A stretch of DNA of 64,000 bases from contig JAURVB010000052.1 in assembly GCA_033002965.1 (NCBI GenBank), forward strand, positions 1-64,000. The letters are read 5' to 3'. The position numbers and the translations under genes were made by a program. The notes under the pieces are model-generated. The model was not told where the DNA came from, ran no database searches, and saw only the letters and a program-made list of their open reading frames with translations. Position 1 is the first letter of the stretch. Each line of letters opens with the position of its first letter. This DNA comes from Piper betle. Taxonomy: Eukaryota; Streptophyta; Magnoliopsida; Piperales; Piperaceae. This document shows, piece after piece, positions 1-11,479 of this stretch.

Positions 1-218
1 ACTCACTCTGACACGAGGCCGCACCTTTAAAATTACTATGTGTGTCCGTATAATTATTTGAAATGTTGTATTGTCCGGTATGATTATTTAAAATGTTGTA
101 TATTCCCTTGTGTGCAACCTGGTCAGCCTGAGTCCAGGTTCGACCACCATGCACTGAGTACAACCGGGGTCAAAGAATTGATTCAGTCTAACTTGGGCTA
201 CACCCTTCCTGATCCAAT

Positions 219-590
219 AATGGACATGTTAGAATGGACTGACAACCATAATACAATAAATTGAACATGGCAGATCAGACTCGTCAGCCAATTACGGACA
301 TGGTGGATTGGACTCACTAGCTGATAACGGACATGGCAGATTGGACTCACTAGCCGGTAATGGACATGATGGACTGATCCATCAGCCAATAAATTGGACA
401 TGGCAGATTGGACTCGCCAGCCAATTACGGGACATGGTAGATTGGACTCACCAGCCGATAACGGACATAGCGGATTGGACTCGCCAGCTAGTAATGGACA
501 TGGTGGACTCACCCATCAGCCAATAAATTGGACATGGCGGATTGGACTTACCAACCAATTACGAACAAGGTGGATTTGACTCACCAGCCA
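219..590 (+). repeat. Minisatellite, 32-35 bp unit, inside LTR
   Basis: About nine imperfect units are built on GGACATGGCGGATTGGACTC followed by a CAGCCAAT-type end. Unit length varies from 32 to 35 bp. The array resumes at 6605-6717 on the far side of element A, so it was one array before A inserted. Several open frames on both strands here are by-products of the repeat. Confidence 0.9.
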
Positions 591-595
591 ATAAC

Positions 596-1754
596 TGTTA
601 AGTGTTTAAAATATATAATATTTACCCATGTTTTTAATATGATTTTGTACTTCCCGGGTATAAACATTATTAATTAAGTGATATTTTACTTTATTTTTTG
701 GTGTTAATTAATATTTTATTAGATATGCTTAATTTTGGTGTTTCAATGCAGAAAAAGATGAATAAATTAAGCTTTGGAATTGAATGGTCATGACACTTGG
801 CCCCACCCAATGGCTACAAGTTATGGTGTTCAATGGAGTCGAGGAGTTGGAAACTTGAAGCGACATCATAATTAATTAGACTACGTCGATTTGTGAACAC
901 CCTCTTCGAATTCTTGTATCTCCACTTCTATATAAAGGGGTGGTCATTTGTTGTTGATCATATCTCAACTCTTGGCTTAGGAGTTTAGTGAAAGAAGTAG
1001 TTTTAGTTTTTGTAATTTCTTTCTCTTTCATAATAAAAATTAGTTTCTTCTTTATAATGTTTTCTATTTTTATTATGGAGTAGTCTTATATTTCGTTCTA
1101 GAGAAGAATGGAACTTAACATGATTTAATTGAATTTATTTCAAGCTCTTACTCTTTTATTCAATCAGATTGTTTGAATTATCATGTTCTAAATGCTAAGA
1201 ATAGATTGATTGCCTATATCTTAGATCATGAGGTTTAATTAGATTTCAGGAGAAATTAATTAGATTAGTCATTGATAATTCATCATACGACGAGTCTTTT
1301 GACTTGTTTGTCGTTGTGGTCGGAAGATACACAACACCGTATGCGATTGTAAGGCAAATCTTAATGCATTATTTTGTTGATTAATCAATTATCACTGGGA
1401 GGTAGAAATTGAGGCAAAATAATAGAAGCATGAAGGAGCGGGAGCCACCATGTCATATAATTATCCTAGATCGACAATCCGAGGGAATAAAAGATAAGAG
1501 TAAGATATGATGAAGATTAAATTGATGTTAAGGGAAATTCGACTCTAGAACGAGTTTTATCATTTTAACTTCTCCTTTTATTTAAAGTTATTATTTATAT
1601 TTAGTTAAGTCAATTGTTTTTGTTTTTCTCTTAATATTATTTTCTTTAATTAATTTAAGGAAATTCATCTCTCTGTGGGAACGATACTCGAATTTATCAT
1701 TATATTACTTGCTTCGACCGTGTATACTTGCATGATATTGAAATTATTCGAACA
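596..1754 (+). repeat. 5' LTR of Athila element A
   Basis: 1159 bp, starting TGTTAAGTG and ending TTCGAACA. A TATA box (TATATAAA, 929-936) and a polyadenylation-like AATAAA (1032-1037) define a plausible promoter and R region. It matches the 3' LTR at 4590-6599 once the nested TRIM is discounted. Confidence 0.92.
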
Positions 1755-1759
1755 AGTTT

Positions 1760-1777
1760 TGGCGCCGTTGCCGGGAG
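1760..1777 (+). promoter_or_regulatory. Primer-binding site, tRNA-Asp type
   Basis: TGGCGCCGTTGCCGGG starts five bases after the 5' LTR. It complements the 3' end of plant tRNA-Asp, as expected for Athila elements. Confidence 0.9.
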
Positions 1778-1915
1778 ATCAAATTTTCTTAATTAATTTG
1801 GGATTAGAATTTTGAGTGTTTTTCTTTTCTTTTTAGATTTTAGTGTCTGATTATTTTTAAAAAAAAAATTAAAGGAAAATAAATACTATATCATTGTCTA
1901 CTTCGTTGTTATCGT

Positions 1916-3060
1916 TTGTTTATGCATAGATTAGTGCAGTCACCCTTGTCTTCTTGTGATCCAAAGATTGAAAGGACTTTGAGAAACTTGTGTGCCACTG
2001 GAAGAAGAGCACAAGAACCAATAGAGGAAGAAGCCATGCACTCATGGAGGACTACCGGAGTTTTAGAATTAGAAGCACTTACTGCTTTATCTGCTCAGGT
2101 CAGTGCTTTAACTAATTAAGTTCAAAATTTTAATATGCAGGGACATGTTAAGGGTGTAGAACCAAGGTGTGAATGGTGTGGACAAGGACATTTTATAGGT
2201 CAATGTGCAACAAATCAAGTTAAGTATGTCAGGAACTTTAATAGGAACAACAATCTCTATTCCAACACCTACAATGCGGGCTGGCGCAATAAACCCAACT
2301 TTTCATGGAATAATTCCCTACACTCAACTGCTGTCCCTAATAATCCACCACCACCATCACAACATTATTGACCTCCTTCACTTTCTTTTCATCCACGACA
2401 ACCGGATTTGATCCAAATGTTCAATTCCATGCAACAAACTATGCAACAATTTATGCAGAATCAGCAACAACAACAACAACAGTTTATGCCACAAGTTATG
2501 GTTGCAATTAAATAAGGAAACAAGTGTGCGACCCAAGGGTGTTAAGGAAAAACATGAAAAACCAAACAACGAACATGAACCCAATACATTAGTTAGCTTG
2601 CTCGGATGCAAAGGGGATCAATTTAGTAATTCATTACATAAAGCCATAAATTTTCTTTGTGAAGAAGATATTGATGTGGATGAGATGGTTAAAGTATTAG
2701 ATTCACAACCAATTTTTCCTCGACGATTCAAAATTGTGGAAACTTTAGATCTACCATTCCATAGATTGCTGCCATCAGTTGAAGTACCACCTATTTTGGA
2801 GCTAAAGAACCTTCCAAAACATCTTGGGTATACTTTTAGGGCTTAATGACATTCTTCCTATTATTATATCTTTAGAGCTAACTATATTGCAGAAAGAGAA
2901 GCTGATCAGAATACTAAAGATCACAAATCATCTATTGCTTGGACTATAGCGGACAAACATGACATCTTGTGTGCTTGCTGGTCATTTTCTCCTGGACAAA
3001 AGTTTTTTCCACATGGTCCAATTGAAATTAAGATTGAACAAGGGGATTGATTATTTAAAG
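1916..3060 (+). pseudogene. Athila gag and pol-leader remnants of element A
   Basis: Three successive fragments can be read. One near 1916-2119 resembles the end of a gag core. One at 2135-2371 has the zinc knuckle CEWCGQGHFIGQC followed by an Asn-rich stretch ending in NAGWRNKPNFSW, typical of Athila gag. One at 2502-2846 resembles the stretch between protease and reverse transcriptase, ending in a LELKNLPKHLGYTF motif. In another frame, 2900-2960 gives DHKSSIAWTIAD, the usual start of Athila reverse transcriptase. Stops and frame changes separate the pieces, and the catalytic part of pol is absent. It cannot make a working polyprotein. Confidence 0.8.
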
Positions 3061-4589
3061 TCTATGTAGAATGGGTCAAGTGCAAATTCAGTTATTCATG
3101 ATAATCATCCACCGACTAATTAGTTGAGGGCGTTCTCTTTCACTTCTTTTTCTTTATCTTCATTTTTATTTTGTTCAACATTGAGGACAATGCTTAGTTT
3201 AAGTTTGGGGGTGATGCTTTAATTTTGTTGCATATTGTTCATGCTCAACTCATGTTTAGATTTAGATATACATGTATATATATAGCGTAGTTCAGTGTAA
3301 AAATTTTATTATGCAATGGTATTTTAGTCTTTTGGTTCAATGATAGATACATGTGAAGTAGTCTTACCTTTCGTAGGGAAAACTTGATTAATTGATATGA
3401 GGGATGAACTGAGTAAAAGATTGTATTTGAGAGTTGGTTCTCTACCTTATATTATTTTCATAATCCTTTGGTTTAGATGATTTCAATGAATATTTTGCAG
3501 TAAGGATTGTACATGATGGTCATGACTTTTAGAATTTGTCCTAGCAACTTTTGAGGTGAAATATTTGGCTTGCCATGTTGATTGAAAATGATATAGGTAT
3601 TTCTTTTGATGAGTCTGGGCCTTTCTTCAAGCCTACCTAATATGAATTATCCTCTATACACAATTTCATGGCCTTTATTATACATATTTGTTTGATTACC
3701 CTTATTTTAGCCTTAGCCTTTTATTAAAAATATAACTTGCTATTTGAGTCCTAGCACCTTAGTGTTTTAAATTTGTTTTAAATTCTAACAAGGATGAAAA
3801 TTTAAGTAGTATAGAGGGAAGGCATTGCGTTTTATAGAGTGGTGATTGAATAGATAGTGTAGACTTTCCTGGCACTTTGCTTTGTAAAAAAATAAAAGAG
3901 AAGAAAAAAAGAGAAGAAAAACAAAGAAAAAAAAAGAAAAGAAAAAGATGAGGCAATTATCCTCCACCAGTAAACACAAGATGAAGCAAGAGTCTTCTAC
4001 TGGTTTGAAATAAAAGGAAAAAAAGAAAAAGCAACAAGTAGTCAGTGGAAAATCAAAGCAAAATTAGTTCTTATATTGGGTCAACTCGATACTACATTTA
4101 AAGAAGTTTGTGTCATATTACTTGGGGATTTGTTGTACATGTATGTCAGGATTTAGAAAGGATTTTTAATTCTAGGGCGCACATTAGCCTCTGATTTTTC
4201 TATCTTGTTTATCCTATTTTTGGTCCCTAGCCCCTAGCCCCGTTACAACCTATAAAGACCTATTGATTCTATTAATTGGCATTACCTACATTAGTGGAGA
4301 TGGGAGCGAAAGGTAAACATATTTAAGCATGTGTTTGATTGTATTCTCTTGCTTGCAGATGAGAATGATAAGCTAATGGATTAGCTTACCCACACACACA
4401 CACGCAGAGCCTTCTTTTAGGTGTGATTGACGAAAGGGAATTTTTTATTTAATTGATATCTTGTTGCCTCTGGATAGTTTGTTTAAGAATCATATGAGAA
4501 CATAATGAAGACTAAGTATTTTTGTGTAGTAAAATTTTCTTGGTTATGATATTTTGCTCGGGGCACGCAAAAGTTTAAGTTTGGGGGTG
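3061..4589 (+). other. Non-coding 3' interior of element A with two polypurine tracts
   Basis: A polypurine tract, AAGTTTGGGGGTG, occurs near 3200-3213 and again at 4577-4589 directly before the 3' LTR. An A/G-rich run (about 3886-3951) lies between them. The same order of tract, A-rich run and second tract recurs in element F. No protein-coding signal was seen: the lysine- or phenylalanine-rich frames are by-products of the A-rich run. Confidence 0.7.
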
Positions 4590-6599
4590 TGTTTAGTGTT
4601 TAAAATATATAATATTTACCCATATTTTTAATATGATTTTGTACTTCCCAGTTATAAATATTATTAATTAAGTGATATTTTACTTTATTTTTTGGTGTTA
4701 ATTAATATTTTATTAGATATGCTTAATTTTGGTATTTTAATGCAGAAAAAGATGAATAAATTAAACTTTGGAATTGAATGGTTATGACACTTAGCCCCAC
4801 CCAATGGCTACAAGTTATGGTGTTCAATGGAGTCGAGGAGTTGGAAACTTAAAGCGACATCATAATTAATTATACTACGTCGATTTATGAACACCCTCTT
4901 CAAATTCTTGTATCTCCACTTATATATAAAGGGGTAGTCATTTGTTGTTTATCATATCTCAACTTTTGGCTTAGTAGTTTAGTGAAAGAGAATATTTTTA
5001 GTTTTGTAATTTCTTTCTCTTTCATAATAAAAATTAGTTTCTTGTTTCTAATGTTTTCTATTTTTATTATGAAGTAGTCTTATATTTCATTTTAGAGAAG
5101 AATGGAACTGTGAGATCCCGCAACTTAGTCCCACATCTAATACCTACTGGGAGATGATCCTATTTATAAGTGGGAATGAACTATAGATCTTTAACTTCCG
5201 GGGTACCCATTTTAAAGAAATGACTTAGCCCATTACGTTGCACTTTGGGCTGGGTCGTTACAAATGGTATTAGAGCCGACCTGGTTTCATGTTAGATTGT
5301 GGGCTGGATTATGAACGTTGGCTAAGTTGCCGGTCACGGGCCAGAAAGGACGTGGGCTGGGGCTAGCAACGGGCTAAGAATAGGCATTTCAGGGACGAAA
5401 TTCCTTAAGGTGGGTGGATTGTGAGATCCCTCAACTTAGTCCCACATCTAATACCTACTAGGAGGAGATCATGTTTATAAGTGGGAATGGACTAGAGATC
5501 TTTAACTTTCGGGGTACCCATTTTAAAGAAATGACTTAGCCCATTACGTTGCACTTTGGGCTGGGTCGTTACAAATGCTATCAGAGCCGACCTGGTTCCG
5601 TGTTAGATGGTGGGATGGACTAGGGACGTTGGCTAGGCTGCCGGTCACGGGCCAAAAAGGTTGTGGGTTGGGGCTAGCAACGACCAAGACTAGAAACGTT
5701 GGCTAGGCTGCCAGTCACGGGCCAGAAAGGACATGGGCTGGGGCTAGCAACGGGCCAAGAATAGGCATTTCTGGGACGAAATTTCCTAAGGTGGGAGGAT
5801 TGTGAGATCCCTCAACTTAGTCCCATATGTGATACCTACTGGGAGAAGATCTTGTTTATAAGTGAGAATGGACTATAGATCTTTAACTTCCGGGGTACCC
5901 ATTTTAAAGAAATGACTTAGCCCATTACGTTGCACTTTGGGCTGGGTCGTTACAGGAACTTAACATGATTTAATTGAATTTATTTCAAGCTCTTACTCTT
6001 TAATTCAATCGGATTATTTGAATTATCATGTTCTAAAAGCTAAGAATAGATTGATTGTCTATAATTTAGATCATGAGGTTTAATCAGATTTTGGGAGAAA
6101 TTTATTAGTTTAATCATTGATAATTCATCATATGACGAGTCTTTTGACTTGCTTGTCATTGTGGTCGGAAGATACACAACACCGTATGCGATTGTAAGGC
6201 AAATCTTAATGCATTATTTTGTTGATTAATCAATTATTATTGAGAGGTTGAAATTGAGGCAAAATAATAGAAGCATGAAGGAGCAGCAGCCACCATGTCA
6301 TATAATTATCCTAAATCGACAATCCGAGGGAATAAAGGATAAGAGTAAGGTTTGATGAAGATTAAATTGGTGTTAAGGGAAATTCGACTCTAGAACAAGT
6401 TTATCATTTTAACTTCTCCTTTTATTTAAAGTTATTATTTATATTTAGTTAAGTAAATTGTTTTTGTTTTTTCTCTTAATATTATTTTCTTTAATTAATT
6501 GAAGGAAATTCATCTCTCTGTGGGAACGATACTCGAATTTATCATTATATTACTTGCTTCGACCATGTATACTTGCATGATATTGAAATTATTCGAACA
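4590..6599 (+). repeat. 3' LTR of element A, interrupted by a TRIM array
   Basis: Starts TGTTTAGTG right after the polypurine tract and ends TTCGAACA at 6599. Without the 846-bp insertion and its 5-bp duplication it is 1159 bp, the same length as the 5' LTR. The LTRs differ by scattered substitutions, so A is not very recent. Confidence 0.92.
5109..5954 (+). mobile_element. TRIM element with three LTRs (tandem array)
   Basis: Three copies of a 154-bp LTR (5109-5262, 5420-5573, 5801-5954) begin TGTGAGATCC and end GGGTCGTTACA. They are separated by interiors of 157 and 227 bp. Each interior begins with a primer site related to TGGTATCAGAGCC (initiator-Met type) and ends with TTCC(T)TAAGGTGGG before TGTGAG. 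The longer interior carries an internal duplication of about 70 bp. The target duplication GGAAC is perfect (5104-5108, 5955-5959), so the whole array behaves as one insertion. No protein is encoded. Confidence 0.93.
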
Positions 6600-6604
6600 A
6601 TAAC

Positions 6605-6717
6605 AGACATGGCGGATTGGACTCGCTAGCCGGTAATGGACATGATGGACTGACCCATCAGCCAATAGATGGATATGGTGGACTGAACCATCAGCTAATA
6701 AATGGACATATTGGAAT
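6605..6717 (+). repeat. Continuation of the 32-35 bp minisatellite
   Basis: Three to four more units of the array that begins at 219, displaced by element A. Confidence 0.88.
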
Positions 6718-7169
6718 AGTCACAACAGCCAATATTATAGATATTGATAGGGAGTTTATGGAATTATTTTATTTAATTATATGGCTTAGTGTTTTATCAC
6801 TAACGCAGAATTTCCTCCGCAGCTTAACAGCTGGAACTAAAGACTAAGAGACGGCAGGGTGGTTCTTCTACCAACTTAGGTGGTGAACAAATAATAAGTA
6901 GACTTCTCTTTTTACTTTTCTTGTGTTATAAATGTAGCTATGGGAAACGGTCCAAGATTGTGGAATAATTCTTTCATACATTGTCATTTGAAACATAAGT
7001 TCTTTTGAGTTAGAAATGCTAGACTTATTTGCTTTCATATTATCATGTAACCTTTTAAGTAACACCTGGTCCGGTTAGGACTGGTCGTTATAAGGTTAGT
7101 TTTGTTAAATTTTGAGTAACACCTGGCCAGCAAGTCCCACATTATCGTGAAACATGGCGGGTCATTACA

Positions 7170-7927
7170 TGACCTCACCAGAAATGAAGTTCATGATGTC
7201 ATTCGAGGTAATTGCAAGTTCTTCAAACTATGGCGTGATCCAATTGAACGAGGTTGTGGCCTCAAGTAAGAAAATTTTTGTACATTAAAAAAAACAAAAA
7301 GCAAAAAAAAGCCAAAAAAATCAAAAAAAAATCTAATGCACTTGCTTTGTAGGGATTGAAAAAACTTTGAACTCATTGGTTACCCTTTGCATAGGGCATG
7401 CAAAAAATTGACGAGGGCCTTATAGACTGAATTACATTTATTCAGACCCTATAAAAACCTAATTTTCTGAACCAAGCCCATTTTGAAGCCCGTTCCATAA
7501 CCCGTAAGCCCTAATGCCAAGCCTCAACACTGGCCATGATCAAGCCCAAGTCCATTGAGTAAATGGTTCAGTTGGGTGGGCCCTGCATGGTAAAAAATAG
7601 GTTGAATGATTAAGTTGGTTGGAATAGTAAATTAGGTGATAACTTTTTGAAAATGGAGGTCTTGTGGAGCCTACATGGTTGAAATTTTAGGATAAAAAAT
7701 ATAGATGAATAGTATTCATTACACCCTATAAATAACCTCCCACTCCTCTCCAAAACATAGTAAAAAGGCCAAAAGTTCTCTCATTACCCTCCTTCCTCCC
7801 ACTTCCCTCCCTTGCCATCTTTTCCCATTTTTTATTGAAGTTCTGGCCAACCAGCGATGCTTTTGGCTGATCCAACACCACCACCATCACCTTTTCACTC
7901 CAAAATCGTATCCTAACCTAGCCTATT
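7170..7927. other. Unassigned segment, LTR-like
   Basis: No coding signal. It has an A-rich tract (7284-7331), a TATAAATA box at 7727-7734 and a C/T-rich leader, together resembling an LTR promoter region. I could not match it to another LTR in the window. Confidence 0.4.
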
Positions 7928-8577
7928 TGTAAAACCCAGGCTATCCACCCGAGGATTTTTACTATCAGTTCGGTTGTTACTTGAATCGGTTTAGTAGGGT
8001 CTAGTCTTTCTTGCTATGGTTTGCACATGATATGTTGCAAGTTGCCCAGCCTTAGCCTCCTTCGGCACGGCACGCCCGACTTTTTAATATTTGGTCTAAC
8101 TTAATCGTATATAGTTAGATTCTAGGACTATGTCCTTCACATGTCCCTTGTGTGCTTGCCATGCGTTTGATAACCTTTCAGACCGTCCTAACCCATTTTG
8201 GGACCTCCAGTGCAATTACTGAGGTGGGCTTGATCTCTTTAGGGTAAAATCCTAAGTTTTTGGGTTTTGAGATAACCAAACCCATACCTCTTTAGCTAAC
8301 CCACCCCGTATTTCTTTAGCTAACCCAACCAATACATCTATAGGTATGACACTCATACCTCTATGACATCATAAAGTTAACCCATACCTCCTTATCCAAC
8401 CCATACCTCTTTAGGTATGGTACCCATAACTATGACATCACCAAAACAACCACTCTTTTTCTATAAAATCCACCCCTTCCCTCACCATTTCACCATTTTT
8501 CCTTCCCTCCTTCCCTCCTCACCTCCAACCACTTTCTTCTACTCTCGGCCTTCTTCTTCCTCCTTGGAGCTCCAAGC
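7928..8577 (+). repeat. 5' LTR fragment of element C
   Basis: Matches the start of the 17179-22209 LTR up to CTCCAAGC, then stops at the inverted block. It includes the palindromic CATACCTCTATAGGTATG-type repeats (about 8275-8420) and a TATAAAAT box at 8462-8469. More than 3.5 kb of LTR relative to the 3' copy is missing. Confidence 0.8.
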
Positions 8578-10298
8578 CACAACATACATCCTTCTTTGCA
8601 GCTTTGCCTTGCCACCTGTATTTGCACCTCAGACTGTGCCACATCTTGTGTCGGTGCTTTCTGAATATCCAAAGCAGCTAGGCTAGCCTGCCTCTATTGA
8701 CCTTGACCTCGACCCCTTTGGTCTTGTCAGCCTCTCTGACCCTGAAGGGTTTGTGCCCACTACAGCTGGTCAACTCTCCTCCACAGCCCTTGAGGCTGGG
8801 CTGGTGGTGCGGTGAGAAGTGGCCACCTCGGTGGTGCAGGCAGTCCATGTTGCCGGGGCCGGTACTGTTGATGCGGCTGCCTCGGGCACTTAGCTACATG
8901 GTGCCCCGTGTCTCCACAAGCAAAGAATGCCCCAATGGTTCTCCTACAGTCTCCCTGATGGTGTCTTTGGCACTCAAGACAGATAGGGTACTCCTGGAAT
9001 TACCCCATTGCCCTTGGAAGGTTTGTGTCTACTAGGGGAACCACTGCACATACTGCCCCACGGTTGCGTACACCTTTACTCCACCACCTGTCCTTAGTCT
9101 CTGCATTTGTGCACCCTACTGATCTTGTGCTTTGTTCTTCTACCCCTTATTGCCAGACGTTGCAGTGCCCTTTGCCTAATGGTGTGAGTCATGGGCATGC
9201 TTGCATTATAGTGCCCTTATGATGACCCTGCCCTCTAGAAAGGCTGTGTAGGCAAAGTCCCACCAAAGTTTGGCAATGCTCTGCATAGCCCTAGTGGCTA
9301 CGCACACCCATAGCTCTAGGGGACACCCCAAGCGTACCAACATTGATCTAGCCACGTCAATCCACTCCAATGGGACCTCGGGATTCTTGCTTTCGTCGAA
9401 TAAATATCCTTAATTCTTCAAGAAGCACTCAATATTCCAACACTCCCGGGTGTGATGGGGCTACTCAAGGCCCTAACTGCCTGAGCCCTCTCCAAGAACA
9501 AAGCAAAGGGTTCTACCCATCTTTGTCTCATTGCCAAACTGTCTAGGGAGGGGAACTCCCACTGGAATCCCCGGGGCTAGGATCTCATAGATCCCTATAA
9601 GTGGTTGTACATGTGGAATATAGGGAGGGGCTATTGATGGTGGCGGTGGTGGTACTAGCTTTGGCTCAGAGGCCTCAGCAAGTGTATGTTCAGTTGTAGG
9701 CATCTTCTCCAGTCTAGCCACGACCATGGCCATCTCCCAGATTGTAACCAACAACTAGGTTATCTCCTCATAGGACTGCTGCTGATCCTCCATGGCTCTC
9801 TTCTGCTCTGTCCTCAAGGCCTGTTGCTCCTTTTATAGAACCCTAATCAGCTCTATCTAGGGATCCACCATCAGCTCCTGCACAGGCGATGGCAATCACC
9901 TATTAGGGGAAGGCCTATGGTGGAGCGGCTATCTACCTTGATGTCCTCCTGCCATCTGCTCAGACTACATAACCACTAACACTAACTGAAAACTAACTGA
10001 CAATGTTTTTTGTAAGCTGTGGCTCACAAATTGCTACACACAAATTGACCGCTGGAAACACCAAAAATAAGGTTAGTGAAAACACACACAAAGAGATATC
10101 TGCCAGCTAGGCTATGAATTGGCACAAGGTGGTGGTGGGGGGGGGGGGTCGTCTCTAAACGGAATAACCACATGCAACATACAAGCATACAACATATCAT
10201 GCAGGCATATCATACAATATATAGCATGCACGTACAACACACGCATCTCGAAAGTGTGCCACCTAAATAGTCTAAGAGGTTGGCTCGATACCAAGTTG
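8578..10298 (-). pseudogene. Inverted primer-site/gag block of element C
   Basis: Read on the minus strand, this runs primer site (10293-10281), leader, gag start near 9958 (MAGGHQG), a Pro-rich stretch (9754-9473, APPYIPHVQPL), a gag core with motifs such as SMLVRLGCP recoverable only across frameshifts, and a zinc knuckle near 8925-8880. The knuckle reads FACGDTGHHVAKC, so its first Cys has become Phe. Stops interrupt it many times. The neighbouring LTR start and pol are both on the plus strand, so the block is inverted relative to the element it most likely belongs to. It could instead be a fragment of another element. Confidence 0.65.
10281..10293 (-). promoter_or_regulatory. Primer-binding site remnant (minus strand)
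   Basis: The minus strand reads TGGTATCGAGCCA, close to the initiator-Met primer site TGGTATCAGAGCC. It is preceded by ACAACT, which looks like the very end of an LTR. Confidence 0.6.
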
Positions 10299-10301
10299 TC
10301 A

Positions 10302-11377
10302 GTGAGTTCAAAGATGTCTTGCCAGATGATGTGCCCAAACTACCACCTACCAGAGAGGTGAAGTTCGCTATTGATTTGGTCCTTGGTACTACGCCTATTA
10401 TCTCTAGGGCACCTTATTGGATGGCACCACTTGAGCTCAGGTAGCTCAAGACTCAATTGAAGGAGCTATTGGAGTAGGGCTTCATCAGTCTGAGTGTCTC
10501 ACCTTGGGGCACTCTGATCCTCTTCGTCAAGAAGAGGATGGCAGCATGAAGTTGTGCATCGACTATTGAATGCTCAACTAGGCTACAGTGAAGAACCGTT
10601 ATTGCTTCCATAGATAGATGATTTGTTTGATCAGCTTGGAAGAGCTGCAGTGTATTCAAAGATTGATCTTTAATCAGTCTACCATTGTTGAGGATACAAG
10701 AGGAGAATGTACCGATAGCTTTTAGGACTTGGTATGGGCACTACGAGTTCTTAGTCATGCCTTTCGAGCTAAAAATAAATTGGCAGCATTCATAGATATC
10801 ATGAACCGGGTGTTCAAGCCATACTTGGACTAGTTTGTGATTGCATTTGTAGATGACATCCTGATTTACTCGAGGCCCAGAGAGGAGCATGAGACACACT
10901 TGAGGATTGCTTTGCAGACCCTATGGGACCACCGCCTATATGCAAAGCTCTCCAAGTGTGAGTTTTTACTCTCCAAGGTTAACTTTTGGGACATGTAGTA
11001 TCAACGGCTAGAATTGTAGTAGATCCAGCCAAGGTCAAGGCAATATTGAGATGGGAATGACCTACTACTGCCATAGAGATAGGCAGTTTTCTAGGATTGG
11101 CCGATTATTATCTGAGCTTTTAGCGGCCATGTTTGCAATCCACATATGGAGACACTATCTGTATGGAATGTCCTTCCAGCTCTTTACCAATCATAGGAGC
11201 TTGAAGTACATCTTCACGCAGAAGGATCTAAATAGTAGACAGCTTAGGTGGCTGGAGTTCCTGGCAGATTATAACATTAACATTACCTACCATCCTGGTA
11301 AGGCAAATGTGGTTGCAAATGCCCTGAGCAGGAGGCCAGTAGTATGTGGAGCCAGATTGGTAGCTATGGGTATATAA
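10302..11377 (+). pseudogene. Reverse transcriptase and RNase H remnant of element C
   Basis: The reading begins inside pol with [17 protein letters not shown] and continues through SVSPWGT to the polymerase active-site motif [13 protein letters not shown] (about 10838-10876), so the catalytic Asp pair survives. Frameshifts and stops occur throughout. After FLGLADYY a deletion of roughly 130 codons removes the connection and early RNase H. A shorter open frame (11051-11377) carries the RNase H C-terminal part, including [12 protein letters not shown] and [16 protein letters not shown]. In that part the usual DH(R/K)S motif reads NHRS, so a catalytic Asp is lost. Protease is absent upstream. 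Confidence 0.88.
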
Positions 11378-11479
11378 TATGAGGACCAGAGAGAGGATGT
11401 AGTTGCCTGACACCTTGTGGCATTGTTAGCTGATAGTTAGTCTGACTATGACAACAATGTCAGACAAGCACAAGCAGTT

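Larger units (their letters stand above)
596..6599 (+). mobile_element. Athila-type Ty3/gypsy element A, internally deleted
   Basis: Two LTRs beginning TGTT and ending AACA flank an interior. A perfect 5-bp target duplication, ATAAC, lies at 591-595 and 6600-6604. The primer site complements plant tRNA-Asp, the usual Athila primer. The interior keeps parts of gag (zinc knuckle) and the region leading into reverse transcriptase, then jumps to the 3' untranslated part. Active-site reverse transcriptase, RNase H and integrase are missing, so it is non-autonomous. A TRIM array is nested in its 3' LTR. Confidence 0.92.
1..7169 (+). mobile_element. Long LTR (left end outside window), split by a nested Athila element
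   Basis: The sequence matches the other long LTRs here that end in GGTCGTTACA (13964-17023 on the minus strand and both arms of 51808-56358). Shared blocks include the CACCATGCACTGAGT region near 150, the hairpin-like motif at 6805-6820, GGGAAACGGTCCAAGA near 6951 and a terminal GTAACACCTGG block. There are two successive LTR-like ends, TGGTCGTTATA near 7093 and GGGTCATTACA at 7169, so the last 76 bases may be the end of a second, related LTR. No primer-binding site follows 7169 and no coding region belongs to it, so it is either a solo LTR or the end of a larger element to the left. Element A sits inside its minisatellite. Confidence 0.65.

Noticed and set aside
198..526. Open frames of up to 104 codons on both strands
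   Set aside because: They lie wholly in the 32-35 bp minisatellite, and the repetition explains them.
3759..3979. Lysine- or phenylalanine-rich small frames
   Set aside because: They are generated by an A-rich tract that recurs at the same place in other Athila elements.
8417..9222. Plus-strand open frames of 65-112 codons
   Set aside because: The first lies in an LTR leader. The others are antisense to the inverted gag block, which has the recognisable zinc knuckle.
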